Shown: positions 50,320 through 59,043, counted from the first letter of the stretch. The stretch: 64,000 nucleotides of DNA from Mycolicibacterium llatzerense (GCF_000878195.1 NZ_JXST01000038.1:1-64000), one strand, 5' to 3'. The notes: generated by a model not told the origin, from the sequence alone. Numbers and translations are program-made.

Positions 50320-50634
50320 ATGACCCATCCCGACCAGACTGCCGTCACCGACGGCGATACACCGGAGGAAGAGACGACCTCGGCCTGGCGTGGCCTGCTG
50401 AGGTCGATGCACCCGAAATTCTTCTTTTCGATGGCCGACGGCTATCCCGTTGGTGTCAAACAGTTTCTGCAGTTCTGCCTGCTGCTGATCTACCCCGGCT
50501 GGCTGTTTGCGGCCCCACTGTGTGCGGCCATCTACGCCGTCGGGTACGGCGTGCTGTGGGTGTTGTTCTGGCCGGTGCGCGCCTGGATGAAGACGAACCG
50601 GCCCGAGGACTACGCGGCCAGTCAGCTGAAATGA
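50320..50634 (+). CDS. Small membrane protein of unknown function
   Basis: A 104-residue protein with an acidic N-terminus of about 30 residues, an amphipathic RSMHPKFFFSMADGYPVGVKQF segment and a long hydrophobic region (about 47-88) able to form two membrane helices. Clear AAGGAG ribosome site before ATG 50320. It follows the metallopeptidase by 26 bases and may be part of the same transcript. No family recognised. Confidence 0.68.
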   Translation: MTHPDQTAVTDGDTPEEETTSAWRGLLRSMHPKFFFSMADGYPVGVKQFLQFCLLLIYPGWLFAAPLCAAIYAVGYGVLWVLFWPVRAWMKTNRPEDYAASQLK

Positions 50635-50643
50635 GAGTGCGCC

Positions 50644-51161
50644 CTACCGCCGCTTGAGGAAGTCGAAGAAGTGGGGCGTGGTGTCGACTCGCAGGCGCGT
50701 CAGCTTGCGGTAGCTGATCAGCCACTTCCCGTCCGCCAGGCGGTACTGCTCGTGGTAGTGCCCGTAACCGTGCAGATGTTCTTCGATGTCTCCGTTGGTC
50801 CACCACAGCTGGTCCTCCATGGCCCAGATTCCGGTGGCGGTGGTGTCACTGGTCAGCTCGATCTCGGGGGTGTGGCCGTGGTGCACGGTCGTGACGGTGG
50901 TGCCGCCGTCGAGCAGTGACCGAATGGCCCGCGTCAGTGGCTCTTTGCCGACGACACGGTTTCCACTGCCGGCCTTGGGTGTCCAATTGTTGTTGTCGGG
51001 CAACCCATCCCAGGTTTCGGAGACGACGTCGTCGGTGTGCAGCGTCGGATAGATCTCCCACTGCTTGGTGTCCATGCACCGGAGGCGGCGGGCAAAGGTG
51101 CGTTTGATGCCTCGATGGCGTGCGCTTGGTCGCCGGTGCTCAGGGTGATGTCGGTGGTCAT
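50644..51161 (-). pseudogene. SnoaL/NTF2-like protein gene with a one-base frameshift
   Basis: The expected start (ATG 51161, overlapping the TetR stop, after a GAGG site) encodes MTTDITLSTGDQAHAIEA, then the frame is lost. The next frame resumes with IKRTFARRLRCMDTKQWEIY and continues through a full NTF2-like fold (TLHTDDVVSETWDG; VHHGHTPEIELTSDTTATGIWAMEDQLWW; GYGHYHEQY) to 50644. Adding one base in 51108-51111 restores a single frame of about 172 residues. Translation from ATG 51075 would give a shortened 143-residue product. A sequencing error is the alternative. Confidence 0.72.
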
Positions 51162-51778
51162 CGGTCGACCTCATTTCGTCTGGTTCGGGTGCGTCGGCGC
51201 CACGGCGCCATGAGCAGCTCACAGGCGCGGCGCATGTCGCGCTCGGCCTGCTCGGGCGTCGTCTCGCCGGTGATGGCCCACGACAGGATGCCGTACGCGC
51301 ACTGCTCGAGCAGCAGCGCGATCTGCGTCTCATCCGCGGTCGGCGCGGCGATGCCGGCGACACCCAGGATGTTGCTCCGCAGGTTGTAGTCGCCGCTCAC
51401 AGTCGATTCCGCGCGCCGGGCGTTGACCGAAGTGATCATCGCGCGCGCCAGTTGCGGGCGCGCGAGCATGGTCCGAATGATGCCGGCCATGAGTTCGGTG
51501 ACGTCGGCGATGGGGTACCCCGTCGTCGGGCCCGGCGGCGCGGCGTTCTGTGTGTAGTGAAAGAGCAACGCCGCGAACAGATGATGCTTGGTGGGGTAGT
51601 AGCGGTAGACCGTGGTGATCGAGACCGCGGACTGGTCTGCCACATCCTGCATCCGGACTTCTTCGAGTCCGTGGCGCGCGCCGAGCCGCGCGGCGGTGGC
51701 GAGGATGCGGTCGCAGCGGTCGATCTGTGCGGGGGTCCTCGGGGTCGCCGGCTCCCGGTCGAGTGGTGCTCGCGGCAT
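51158..51778 (-). CDS. TetR-family transcriptional regulator
   Basis: A 206-residue repressor. Helix-turn-helix VRMQDVADQSAVSITTVYRYYPTKHHLF (about residues 40-68) followed by helical domain; the VYRYYPTK pattern recalls KstR-type steroid regulators. It lies between a short-chain dehydrogenase (two bases upstream) and the frameshifted SnoaL-like gene (ATGA overlap) in one operon. The palindrome at 52621-52636 in the operon promoter is a plausible target. Ligand unknown. Confidence 0.82.
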   Translation of the reverse strand: MPRAPLDREPATPRTPAQIDRCDRILATAARLGARHGLEEVRMQDVADQSAVSITTVYRYYPTKHHLFAALLFHYTQNAAPPGPTTGYPIADVTELMAGIIRTMLARPQLARAMITSVNARRAESTVSGDYNLRSNILGVAGIAAPTADETQIALLLEQCAYGILSWAITGETTPEQAERDMRRACELLMAPWRRRTRTRRNEVDR

Positions 51779-51780
51779 CG

Positions 51781-52605
51781 CTACTCCGGTGGTCCAGCAG
51801 GCGTGCCCTGCAACATCTTCTGGATCATCGCGTGGGACGCCAGCAGCACCTTGCCGCGGTCGCCGGTGGCGTGGACGGCCGGGCTGTCGGCGTGCTTCGA
51901 GATGATGTGCACCGGGCCGTTGGCGAGATTCGCCAGGCCTTCACGCGCGACGTCGGCCGGATCGGACGCCGGCATCCCGGGGATGTCGAAATTGAGACCG
52001 ACCCGCTCCATCGCCGGTGTCTTGGTGAGGCCGAGGACGAGCTCGAGGACGTCCACGTTGTGCTCGCGCAGCTCCAGCCAGAGCCCTTCGGCATATATCC
52101 GGCTGAATGCCTTCACACCGCCGTACACGGTGTGCCGCGCCGACCCGAGATGTCCGCTGAGCGACCCGACCAACATCAGTCCGCCGCGGCCGCGCTCGCG
52201 CATCGGCGCTCCGAAATGCTGGACCAGCCGCAGCGGCGTGGTGATGTTCAGATCGATGACCCGCTGGAACGCGCCGAGGTCGCCGTCGAGGAACTCCGCG
52301 CTGTGGGTGTTGGCGCCCGCGTTGTAGATGAGCAGCCCGACTTCCAGATCAGCTGTCGCGCTGATGATCTGGTCGATGCCGTCGTCGGTGGTGAGGTCGA
52401 CGGCGAGTTCGCGTACCGCCACGCCCGATTCGCGACACCGGTTCGCGGTGGCCTGCAGTGGACCCGGCTTGCGGGCGATCAACACCAGGTTGATGCCGGC
52501 CTGCGCCAGCAGTGCCGCGAACTCGGCGCCGACGCCTTCCGAGCCACCCGCGATGACGGCCCACGGCCCGTACTTGTGCAGCTGCAACGCGTCTTCGCTA
52601 GACAA
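51781..52605 (-). CDS. Short-chain dehydrogenase/reductase
   Basis: A 274-residue SDR. Cofactor site VIAGGSEGVGAEFAALL, with LIARK after strand 2 favouring NADP, NAG motif LIYNAGANTHS, catalytic Ser in VGSLSGHLG and Tyr/Lys in VYGGVKAF. It resembles SDR proteins that reduce keto groups of lipids or xenobiotics. First gene of the SDR-TetR-SnoaL operon and divergent from an LLM-type oxidoreductase gene, with a palindrome in between. Confidence 0.83.
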   Translation of the reverse strand: MSSEDALQLHKYGPWAVIAGGSEGVGAEFAALLAQAGINLVLIARKPGPLQATANRCRESGVAVRELAVDLTTDDGIDQIISATADLEVGLLIYNAGANTHSAEFLDGDLGAFQRVIDLNITTPLRLVQHFGAPMRERGRGGLMLVGSLSGHLGSARHTVYGGVKAFSRIYAEGLWLELREHNVDVLELVLGLTKTPAMERVGLNFDIPGMPASDPADVAREGLANLANGPVHIISKHADSPAVHATGDRGKVLLASHAMIQKMLQGTPAGPPE

Positions 52606-52620
52606 GTTCTCACCCCATAT

Positions 52621-52636
52621 CTAAAATTCATTTTAG
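52621..52636. promoter_or_regulatory. Operator-like palindrome between the SDR operon and the LLM oxidoreductase gene
   Basis: Perfect seven-base arms CTAAAAT and ATTTTAG with a two-base spacer, A/T-rich in a GC-rich setting. It lies 15 bases upstream of the SDR start and 53 bases upstream of the divergent oxidoreductase, so one regulator, probably the TetR at 51158, could control both. Confidence 0.6.
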
Positions 52637-52689
52637 TTTTCTGCGTCCGAGGGTATCCGATCCAGACGCCAAGACGGAAGGGCGTGTGC

Positions 52690-53556
52690 ATGCGGATAGG
52701 ACTGCAGACACCGGTGGTCATCCAAGTTCCGGCCACCGCATCGACGTGGGAAAGAACCGCAGGCGCCGCGGAGATCGGAGAGATCGCCGCCGTGGCCGAT
52801 CTGCTCGGCGTCGACTATCTCACCTGCTCCGAGCACGTCGTCGTGCCAGTTGATGTCGCGGCCACTCGGGGGTCGACGTACTGGGATCCGTTGGCCACCT
52901 TGGCTTTCATCGCCGGGCGGACATCGCGAATTCAGTTGGCGACGTCCGTACTGGTGCTGGGCTACCACCATCCGCTGGAGATCGCCAAGCGCTACGGCAC
53001 TCTCGACCAGGTCAGCGACGGCCGGCTGATCCTGGGGGTGGGCGTCGGGTCATTGCGTGAAGAGTTCGACCTGTTGGACGCCGCCTGGGACGACCGGGGC
53101 GCCCGGGCAGACGAGGCAATGAGTGCCTTGCGTGGGGCCTTGGCCACCAATCACCCAGTGCACCAAGGCAAGTACTACAACTACGACTCCGTCGTCATGG
53201 ACCCTTGCGCGCTGCAACTGCGGGTACCGATCTGGGTGGGCGGCCGGACCCGGCGTTCGCTTCGCCGCGCCGTCGAGCTCGGGGACGGCTGGATGCCCTT
53301 CGGCCTCACGGCAGCCGAGATAGCGACAATGCTTGCAGCCGTGGACCTTCCGGACCCTTTCGACGTCGTGCTCGCCACGGGGCCGCTGGATCCGATGGGC
53401 GCACCGCAACAGACACTCGACGAACTCGGTGCGCTCGAAGACGCCGGTGCGACGGCGGCAACGTGCGTCATCGCCTCCCGATCCGCCGCGCACTGCTGCG
53501 AACAGCTCGGCGCTTTGGCGGACCTGACGAACCTGCTGGCCACGGAGCAACGGTGA
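52690..53556 (+). CDS. LLM-class F420-dependent oxidoreductase
   Basis: A 288-residue luciferase-like TIM-barrel protein. Typical segments: MRIGLQTPVVIQV, AVADLLGVDYLTCSEHVV, RTSRIQLATSVLVLGYHHPLEIAKRYGTLDQVSDGRLILGVGVG and VPIWVGGRTRRSLRRAVELGDGWMPFG. In mycobacteria this pattern is mostly F420-dependent. ATG 52690; a GTG two codons earlier is possible. The stop overlaps the GTG start of the SnoaL-like gene by four bases. The pair could act on a steroid- or polyketide-like substrate with the SDR; substrate not known. Confidence 0.85.
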   Translation: MRIGLQTPVVIQVPATASTWERTAGAAEIGEIAAVADLLGVDYLTCSEHVVVPVDVAATRGSTYWDPLATLAFIAGRTSRIQLATSVLVLGYHHPLEIAKRYGTLDQVSDGRLILGVGVGSLREEFDLLDAAWDDRGARADEAMSALRGALATNHPVHQGKYYNYDSVVMDPCALQLRVPIWVGGRTRRSLRRAVELGDGWMPFGLTAAEIATMLAAVDLPDPFDVVLATGPLDPMGAPQQTLDELGALEDAGATAATCVIASRSAAHCCEQLGALADLTNLLATEQR

Positions 53557-54050
53557 CCGAGCAGCGGCTCGCCGAGCTCGAAGCCCGTCTGCGCCGCATC
53601 GAAGACGAACGTGCCATCGAGCGGATGATCGCTTCGTACGGACCGCTCGTCGACGCCGGTTCGGCCGACGCCGTCGCCGCGATGTGGGCACCGGACGGGG
53701 TGTACGACGTCGAGAACTGGCTCATGACAGGTCGCGACGATGTCGCCGCGATGGTGCGCTCACCCGGTCATCAGGACTTCATCACCACCGGATGCACCCA
53801 CTTCCTGAGTCCTGCCGTCGTCACCATCCATGGCGACGAGGCAGTCGCGGTCTGTGAGTCGACGCTATTGCTCAGGCGCGCAACGACTTACGAGGCCATC
53901 CGCGCCGGCGTCAGCCACTTCCAGCTGAACCGCGCAGCCGAGGCACCGCACGGCTGGCTGATCGTCAAACGCATCACCCGGCTCCTCGATGGGACCGAGC
54001 CGCCCCGCAGGTTGTTGGCGGCCGGTATCGACGGACGGGTCGTGACCTAG
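53553..54050 (+). CDS. SnoaL-like/NTF2-fold protein
   Basis: A 165-residue protein, GTG start overlapping the oxidoreductase stop. The first helix is RLAELEARLRRIEDERAIERMIASYG, then MWAPDGVYDVENW and a barrel ending in HGWLIVKRITRLLDG, as in SnoaL_4-type dehydratases and ring hydroxylase beta-like subunits. Might be an isomerase or dehydratase working with the LLM oxidoreductase. The stop codon overlaps that of the convergent TetR gene. Confidence 0.78.
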   Translation: MTEQRLAELEARLRRIEDERAIERMIASYGPLVDAGSADAVAAMWAPDGVYDVENWLMTGRDDVAAMVRSPGHQDFITTGCTHFLSPAVVTIHGDEAVAVCESTLLLRRATTYEAIRAGVSHFQLNRAAEAPHGWLIVKRITRLLDGTEPPRRLLAAGIDGRVVT

Positions 54051-54694
54051 CCCGTCGTGCTGTCCAGCGTGTGCCCGGCCATGGCCGCCAGGACCCGGTG
54101 GGCGCGGGCGACCATCTCAGCGGCGGGCTCCTCGGGATGATTGCGCCAGAACAGCATCAGTGCCGACACCATGTGTTCCCACACGCCGGTGGCGGCGACC
54201 AGATCGACGGGATCGGTCAGGCCGACCCCGCCGAGGGACCGCGACACTCCCGCGAACGCCTGCTGGCGCAAGATCGTCCGCTGCTCGCGCGCCGCATCCC
54301 GCGCCGGACCCTTCGGGACCGACCGGTCGAACAGCACATGCCAGTCGCCCGGATGCCCCTCGAACGTCGTGAAGATCGCGGCCAGCACCGGCTCACCGGC
54401 CGCGGCGCCGGCCCCGGCCAGGTGATCGGGGGACTGGAGCGCGTCGGCGACCGCCTGCTCGATCTGATTTCCGATCCTGGTGACGCACGCGGCGTACACC
54501 GCCTCTTTGGACCCGAAGTAGCTGATGATCAGGGTCTTGGAGACCTCGGCCTGCGCGGCGATGGCAGCCAGCGACGCACCCGCGTAGGTGGCCCGGCTGA
54601 ATTCGGCGATTGCCGCCTCGACGATCAGCTGCTCACGCTCGCCGCGCGGCACCCCTTTGGTGCCGGTTCTGCCGCTGACGGGCCGCGTGGTCAT
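54047..54694 (-). CDS. TetR-family transcriptional regulator
   Basis: A 215-residue repressor: basic arm, helix-turn-helix ASLAAIAAQAEVSKTLIISYFGSKEAVYAACV (about residues 40-70) and helical ligand domain. ATG 54694. A small inverted repeat at 54701-54714 lies seven bases upstream, so autoregulation of a leaderless mRNA is likely. It follows the minus-strand cluster 57162-54766 and may regulate that or the convergent LLM/SnoaL pair. Confidence 0.82.
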   Translation of the reverse strand: MTTRPVSGRTGTKGVPRGEREQLIVEAAIAEFSRATYAGASLAAIAAQAEVSKTLIISYFGSKEAVYAACVTRIGNQIEQAVADALQSPDHLAGAGAAAGEPVLAAIFTTFEGHPGDWHVLFDRSVPKGPARDAAREQRTILRQQAFAGVSRSLGGVGLTDPVDLVAATGVWEHMVSALMLFWRNHPEEPAAEMVARAHRVLAAMAGHTLDSTTG

Positions 54695-54700
54695 CGTGAC

Positions 54701-54714
54701 AGCCTAATCAGGCT
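54701..54714. promoter_or_regulatory. Operator-like inverted repeat at the TetR start
   Basis: AGCCT-AATC-AGGCT, with further partial symmetry outward (ACA/TTGT), lying seven bases upstream of the TetR start codon. Short, so the call is tentative. Confidence 0.4.
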
Positions 54715-54765
54715 TGTCGGGTGTTCGAACCGTTGTTGACCGGTGCCCGGGACGAACAGGCCGAT

Positions 54766-55821
54766 TCAGTGCGGCTGAACGTCGATCCACTCCAGATATG
54801 CACTGCCCGAAACTGATCCGGTACCCCAGGTACCGGTATACGAGTAGGCGGCGGCGTATCCCGGTCCGTGGCCGTGGCGCCACGGCGAGTCGACGGTGCC
54901 GATCAGGGCCAGAATCTCACGGCCGCCGTCGCGCACCGACCACTTGAACTTGCGGGGCCTTCGCATGGTGTTGCCGCGGTCGTCGACCAGTGGCTCGCCG
55001 TACTCGGTGACCGCGAAGTGGACGTCGGAGTACACCTCGGTTTCACCACCGAGGACTCGTACGTGAGCCAACTTGCAGGCAGTCCGGCCCCGGGCCCGGA
55101 CGTCGGTCAGCAGCACCTGAGTGCGCTCATCGAGGTTGATGATCTGGTAGGTGAAGAAGTCCATCGGCAGTTTGAACCGGGCCGGCACCGGACTGCGGGT
55201 AAGCGCCTGGTGCGTACGGATTCTCGCGTACTCGAAGGTGCCGAGACCGCTGACGTCGACGCCGTCGACGGTGCCCGCATACGGCGCGAGCAGGCTCAGA
55301 TGGTCGTACACCGGCGATTTCACGAAGTACGAAACCTGATCTGTGACATCGAGTTTCAGATCGACGTCGAACTGCGGGTAGCGGCCGCGTACGACGACGT
55401 GGGGCAACGCCACATCGATGGCCAGGTCCTCGGCCCAGCGCAGCCGGCGGCCGTCGGCGGTGAACGAACAGTCAGTGTGCATGTCGTAGGCCCGATAGAA
55501 GCGCTGGTCCGCATGTGCCGTCGACGAGAAGACCGTGGACGTATCGCGCGCATCGGGCGCCGCGAGGTGGTCGAGGTCGAACAGTTCGGTACCCGATGCG
55601 CCCAGCAGCGTCATCGTGTTGAGGTAGCGGTACGGCTCCGGCAGGTCCGGGACGAACACCCCGAAATGCGTTACGCCCCAGGCGCGCGAGACATCATGGG
55701 GTTTGAGAATCTCAGGGGCATCGAACGGCAGGCGCGACGCCGGCAGCCGGCTGTCGACCAGCGGCAGCAGGCCGTCGATGACGACGCGCGACAGCGCGCG
55801 GGAGACCAGGTGCTTGTTCAT
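54766..55821 (-). CDS. Hypothetical protein, possible AttH/CrtC-like lipocalin-type fold
   Basis: A 351-residue soluble protein beginning MNKHLVSRALSRVV at ATG 55821 after a GAAGGAT site; longer readings are not supported. Alternating hydrophobic strands (DLPEPYRYLNTMTLLG; HADQRFYRAYDMHTDCSF; QFDVDLKLDVTDQVSYFV; SPWRHGHGPGYAAAYSYTG) suggest two beta-barrel halves, as in AttH/carotenoid hydratase-like proteins; this is a fold guess, not a family match. It follows an SDR by 25 bases on the same strand and may share its pathway. Function unknown. Confidence 0.65.
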   Translation of the reverse strand: MNKHLVSRALSRVVIDGLLPLVDSRLPASRLPFDAPEILKPHDVSRAWGVTHFGVFVPDLPEPYRYLNTMTLLGASGTELFDLDHLAAPDARDTSTVFSSTAHADQRFYRAYDMHTDCSFTADGRRLRWAEDLAIDVALPHVVVRGRYPQFDVDLKLDVTDQVSYFVKSPVYDHLSLLAPYAGTVDGVDVSGLGTFEYARIRTHQALTRSPVPARFKLPMDFFTYQIINLDERTQVLLTDVRARGRTACKLAHVRVLGGETEVYSDVHFAVTEYGEPLVDDRGNTMRRPRKFKWSVRDGGREILALIGTVDSPWRHGHGPGYAAAYSYTGTWGTGSVSGSAYLEWIDVQPH

Positions 55822-55846
55822 CGGATCCTTCGAGTTGCGGCCGGGG

Positions 55847-56680
55847 CTACGTGAGCGCCGCGAGGGCACGGTCGGCCGTAGCAGGGGAGATGAGATCGAT
55901 CGTCGGTAGGACCGCACGCAGGACCGCCGGGCTGACTTCCACCGGCTGATGCGTGACCGCGCGGACGATCCAGCGTCCCGCTTCTTCCGCCGAAAGTGCT
56001 GCGGCGCTTTCGTATTCGGCAGTGGGCGCGATCATCTCGGTGCGGACCAGCGGGAAGTAGACATTGGTGGCGCTGATGCCGGGGTGGGGCCGCTCGGCGT
56101 TGAGGCTGCGGCCGAAGATCGCCAGCGCGCTCTTCGAGGCCGCATAGGCGGAGAATCGCGGAAATGTGTTGGCGTGCAGGCCCCACGTGCAGATGTTGAT
56201 GACCTGACCGCGGCCGCGTTCGATCATGCCGGGCAGCAGGCCCAGGCTCAGCTGGACGGCCGCGAGGTAGTTGAGGGACATCGTGCGCTGGTAGTCGTGC
56301 AACCGGTCGGTGGCGTCGGCGATGCTGCGGCGGATCGAGTGGCCGGCGTTGTTCACGAGGACGTCCACCCGCTGATCGGCAAGCTCGGTCAGCAGTCGGG
56401 CAGTGGCGTCCTGGTCCGCGAGATCGCAGGTGCGCCAAGAGCATCCGGTCTCGGCGGCCAGGCTCCGCAGTTCGTCTTCGCGACGGGCGACGGCGATGAC
56501 CGTGGCGCCACGGGCGCTGAGCTGGGTGACCGCCTGTCGGCCGATTCCGGCCGAGGCGCCCGTCAGCACGATGGTCAGATCACTGACGTCGCGACCCGGG
56601 CCGGCCAGCGCGGCGTCGAGCCGCTCGGGCAGCAGCGTCCGACGCTGGACGAGATCCATAACGACATTACGAATGGACAT
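55847..56680 (-). CDS. Short-chain dehydrogenase/reductase (acyl-CoA/aldehyde reductase-like)
   Basis: A 277-residue SDR with an amphipathic N-terminus of about 35 residues before the cofactor site (VLTGASAGIGRQAV), NADP-type VARRE, VNNAGHSIRR and Tyr-Lys in YAASKSAL. The position normally held by the catalytic Ser reads INICTWG, with no Ser, unlike most active SDRs. The NAGHSIRR/RSLNAE features resemble the reductase domain of fatty acyl-CoA reductases (Mtb Rv1543/Rv3391 type). ATG 56680 after AGGAAG. First in operon with the 54766 gene. Confidence 0.8.
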   Translation of the reverse strand: MSIRNVVMDLVQRRTLLPERLDAALAGPGRDVSDLTIVLTGASAGIGRQAVTQLSARGATVIAVARREDELRSLAAETGCSWRTCDLADQDATARLLTELADQRVDVLVNNAGHSIRRSIADATDRLHDYQRTMSLNYLAAVQLSLGLLPGMIERGRGQVINICTWGLHANTFPRFSAYAASKSALAIFGRSLNAERPHPGISATNVYFPLVRTEMIAPTAEYESAAALSAEEAGRWIVRAVTHQPVEVSPAVLRAVLPTIDLISPATADRALAALT

Positions 56681-56763
56681 GACTTCCTCCCACACGGTGT
56701 TCTCACCGGGACTCGGCCGATATTACCATGCGGTCACTTTTGCTGATGTGGCACGCACTGGCG

Positions 56764-57162
56764 CTACGCCGCGCCGATGACGGACCCGGCCATCCACAGC
56801 GGCGGCTCACAGTGGTCGCCGAGCGCAGCGTGCGGATTCATCGCACTCCAGCGCTGACGGCGCGTCATCCGGTCGTAGTGCTCGTCGGCGACCGACTTCA
56901 GGAAGTCCACGCTGCCGCTCATGAAATCCAGTCCGTACCCGGTCAGCACATACGCGGGCAGGCTCGGCGTGAACTGCTCGGAGATGTCGTACCGCTCGCA
57001 GCGGTGGTGTGTCCCGCGGTGATCAGTACTGGCTGTCCACTGCAGCACCGACGGCCGGCGCCAGGACGTCGCCGTCGCCTCGACCCCGGTGTACCAATCG
57101 ACGCCGGCGGCGGGCGCGACCCGGGTCGGCGCCGGGATTTCGTAGACGATCTTTGTCTCCAC
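56764..57162 (-). CDS. Conserved hypothetical protein
   Basis: About 132 residues. Start taken as GTG 57162 (METKIVYEIPAPTRVAPAAG) with a GCGGAG ribosome site nine bases before it; GTG 57171 is too close to that site. Segments VDWYTGVEATATSWRRPSVLQWT and GYGLDFMSGSVDFLKSVADEHYDRMTRRQRWSAM suggest a mixed alpha/beta fold. No signal peptide or known motif. It lies 83 bases upstream of the SDR on the same strand. Not recognised. Confidence 0.55.
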   Translation of the reverse strand: METKIVYEIPAPTRVAPAAGVDWYTGVEATATSWRRPSVLQWTASTDHRGTHHRCERYDISEQFTPSLPAYVLTGYGLDFMSGSVDFLKSVADEHYDRMTRRQRWSAMNPHAALGDHCEPPLWMAGSVIGAA

Positions 57163-57321
57163 GCCGATCACTCCGCTCGCCGACCGAAATTCGTGTACCG
57201 AGTGTGGGCACTGGTCCCGTGGTCGAGGAAGAGTTGCCGGCTCGATCAGCCCGGTTCCTCGCACAAATCAAAGATTGGGCCCGCGAGTGTGAGGGCGGAC
57301 AGCAACCGATCACAGGACGGA

Positions 57322-59043
57322 TCAGCCGGCGAGCTCGATCGTCCCGCCCGGGATCGCGTCGATCAACATTCGGGTGTAGTCGGACGTCGGGTTCTCGTAC
57401 ACCTGGTCCGTAGGCCCGGAATCCACCACCTCGCCGCGGGACATCACGATCACGTTGTGAGCGATCTCCTTCACCACCGCCAGGTCGTGGGTGATGAACA
57501 GGTAACTCAGGCCGAGCTCGTTCTGCAGCTCGCTCAGTAGCGTGAGGATCTGCGCCTGCACCAGGACGTCCAGCGCGGAAACCGCTTCGTCGCACACCAC
57601 CACCTCCGGGTTGAGGGCGAGCGCGCGGGCAATCGCGACGCGCTGCCGCTGACCGCCGGACAGCTCGTTGGGGAAGCGCTGCATGACCGACTGCGGCAGC
57701 GCGACCAGGTCCAGCAGTTCCTTCACTCGGGCGGTGCGGGAGGACTTGTCTCCGATGCCGTGGATGTTCAGCGGCTCGGCGATCGCCCGGTAGATGGAGT
57801 ACATCGGATCCAGCGACCCGTACGGGTTCTGGAACACCGGCTGTACCCGGCGTCGGAACTCCTTCGCTTCGGCGCCGCGCAGCGACGTGACGTCCTTCCC
57901 GTCAAAGTGCACCGTGCCCGAGGTCGCCTCCAACAGTCCCAGCACCATGCGCGCCACCGTCGACTTTCCCGAGCCGGACTCGCCGACCACCGCGGTGGTC
58001 GTCCCGCGCCGCAGGGTGAAACTCACATCGTTCACGGCACGAAAGGTCGAGCCGCCGCTGAAGGGGACGGCACCACGGATCGGGAATTCCTTGACCAGGT
58101 TCGCCGCGACCACGACGTCCTGGGGACCCGACGACGGGCGCTCGGGTTCGGCGATGGTGCCGGTCACCTTGACCTCCAGCGCCTGGTCGCCAAGGAGTGC
58201 ACCCTGGTCCAAATCGGTGTGGGCACGCCGGGCAGCCAAGGAGGGCGCCGCGCGCACCAACCGCTTGGTGTACTCGTGGTGTGGGTCCTGCAGGATCTGC
58301 AGGGCGGGTCCCGACTCCACCACCCGCCCCTTGTACATGACGACCAGGTGGCTGGCGCGTTCCGCGGCCAAGCCGAGGTCGTGCGTGATGAGGAGGACCG
58401 CCGTGCCGAGCTCGGTGGTCAAATCCTCGAGATGGTCCAGGATCTGCCGCTGCACGGTCACGTCCAGGGCCGAGGTCGGCTCGTCGGCGATCAGCAGCTT
58501 CGGCCGGCACGCGAGTCCGATCGCGATCAGCGCCCGCTGCCGCATGCCGCCCGAGTACTCGTGCGGGAACTGATTGACTCGCTTGTCGGGGTCGCGCATG
58601 CCTGCCTCGCTGAGCAGCGCGATCGCGCGTTTGCGCGCGTCGCCCCGTTTCCCCGCACCATTCGCCTGCAGGGTTTCGCGGATCTGGAATCCGACGCGCC
58701 ACACCGGGTTGAGGTTGGTGTTGGGGTCCTGCGGGACCAGACCGACGCCGCTGCCCCGGACCTTCTCAAAGTCGCGGCGGGACGCGACGGCCAAGTCCTG
58801 GCCGTCGAAAAGGATCTGACCGCCGGTCACCTTGCCGGTCCCCGGCAACAGACCGAGCACCGCGGCGGCCGTGGTGGATTTGCCTGACCCGGACTCCCCG
58901 ACGATGGCCACCGTTTGCCCCGGGTAAACGGTGAGGCTCACATCTCGCACCGCGGGCACCGACTTGTTCTGCGCCCGGAACTCGACCTGCAGGTCGCGGA
59001 TGTCGAGCAGCGGCGCGGATCCGTCCTTCGACGTCTGGGGCAT
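57322..59043 (-). CDS. dppD: Dipeptide ABC transporter, fused ATP-binding protein
   Basis: A 573-residue double ATPase in which the DppD- and DppF-like halves are fused. Each half has Walker A GESGSGKST, a signature (FPHEYSGGMRQRALIAIGLA; FPNELSGGQRQRVAIARALA) and Walker B (LLIADEPTSALD; VVVCDEAVSALD). The fusion is the normal mycobacterial arrangement (Mtb Rv3663c). It powers peptide import by DppBC. Its start overlaps the dppC stop region, last gene of the dppABCD operon. Confidence 0.92.
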   Translation of the reverse strand: MPQTSKDGSAPLLDIRDLQVEFRAQNKSVPAVRDVSLTVYPGQTVAIVGESGSGKSTTAAAVLGLLPGTGKVTGGQILFDGQDLAVASRRDFEKVRGSGVGLVPQDPNTNLNPVWRVGFQIRETLQANGAGKRGDARKRAIALLSEAGMRDPDKRVNQFPHEYSGGMRQRALIAIGLACRPKLLIADEPTSALDVTVQRQILDHLEDLTTELGTAVLLITHDLGLAAERASHLVVMYKGRVVESGPALQILQDPHHEYTKRLVRAAPSLAARRAHTDLDQGALLGDQALEVKVTGTIAEPERPSSGPQDVVVAANLVKEFPIRGAVPFSGGSTFRAVNDVSFTLRRGTTTAVVGESGSGKSTVARMVLGLLEATSGTVHFDGKDVTSLRGAEAKEFRRRVQPVFQNPYGSLDPMYSIYRAIAEPLNIHGIGDKSSRTARVKELLDLVALPQSVMQRFPNELSGGQRQRVAIARALALNPEVVVCDEAVSALDVLVQAQILTLLSELQNELGLSYLFITHDLAVVKEIAHNVIVMSRGEVVDSGPTDQVYENPTSDYTRMLIDAIPGGTIELAG

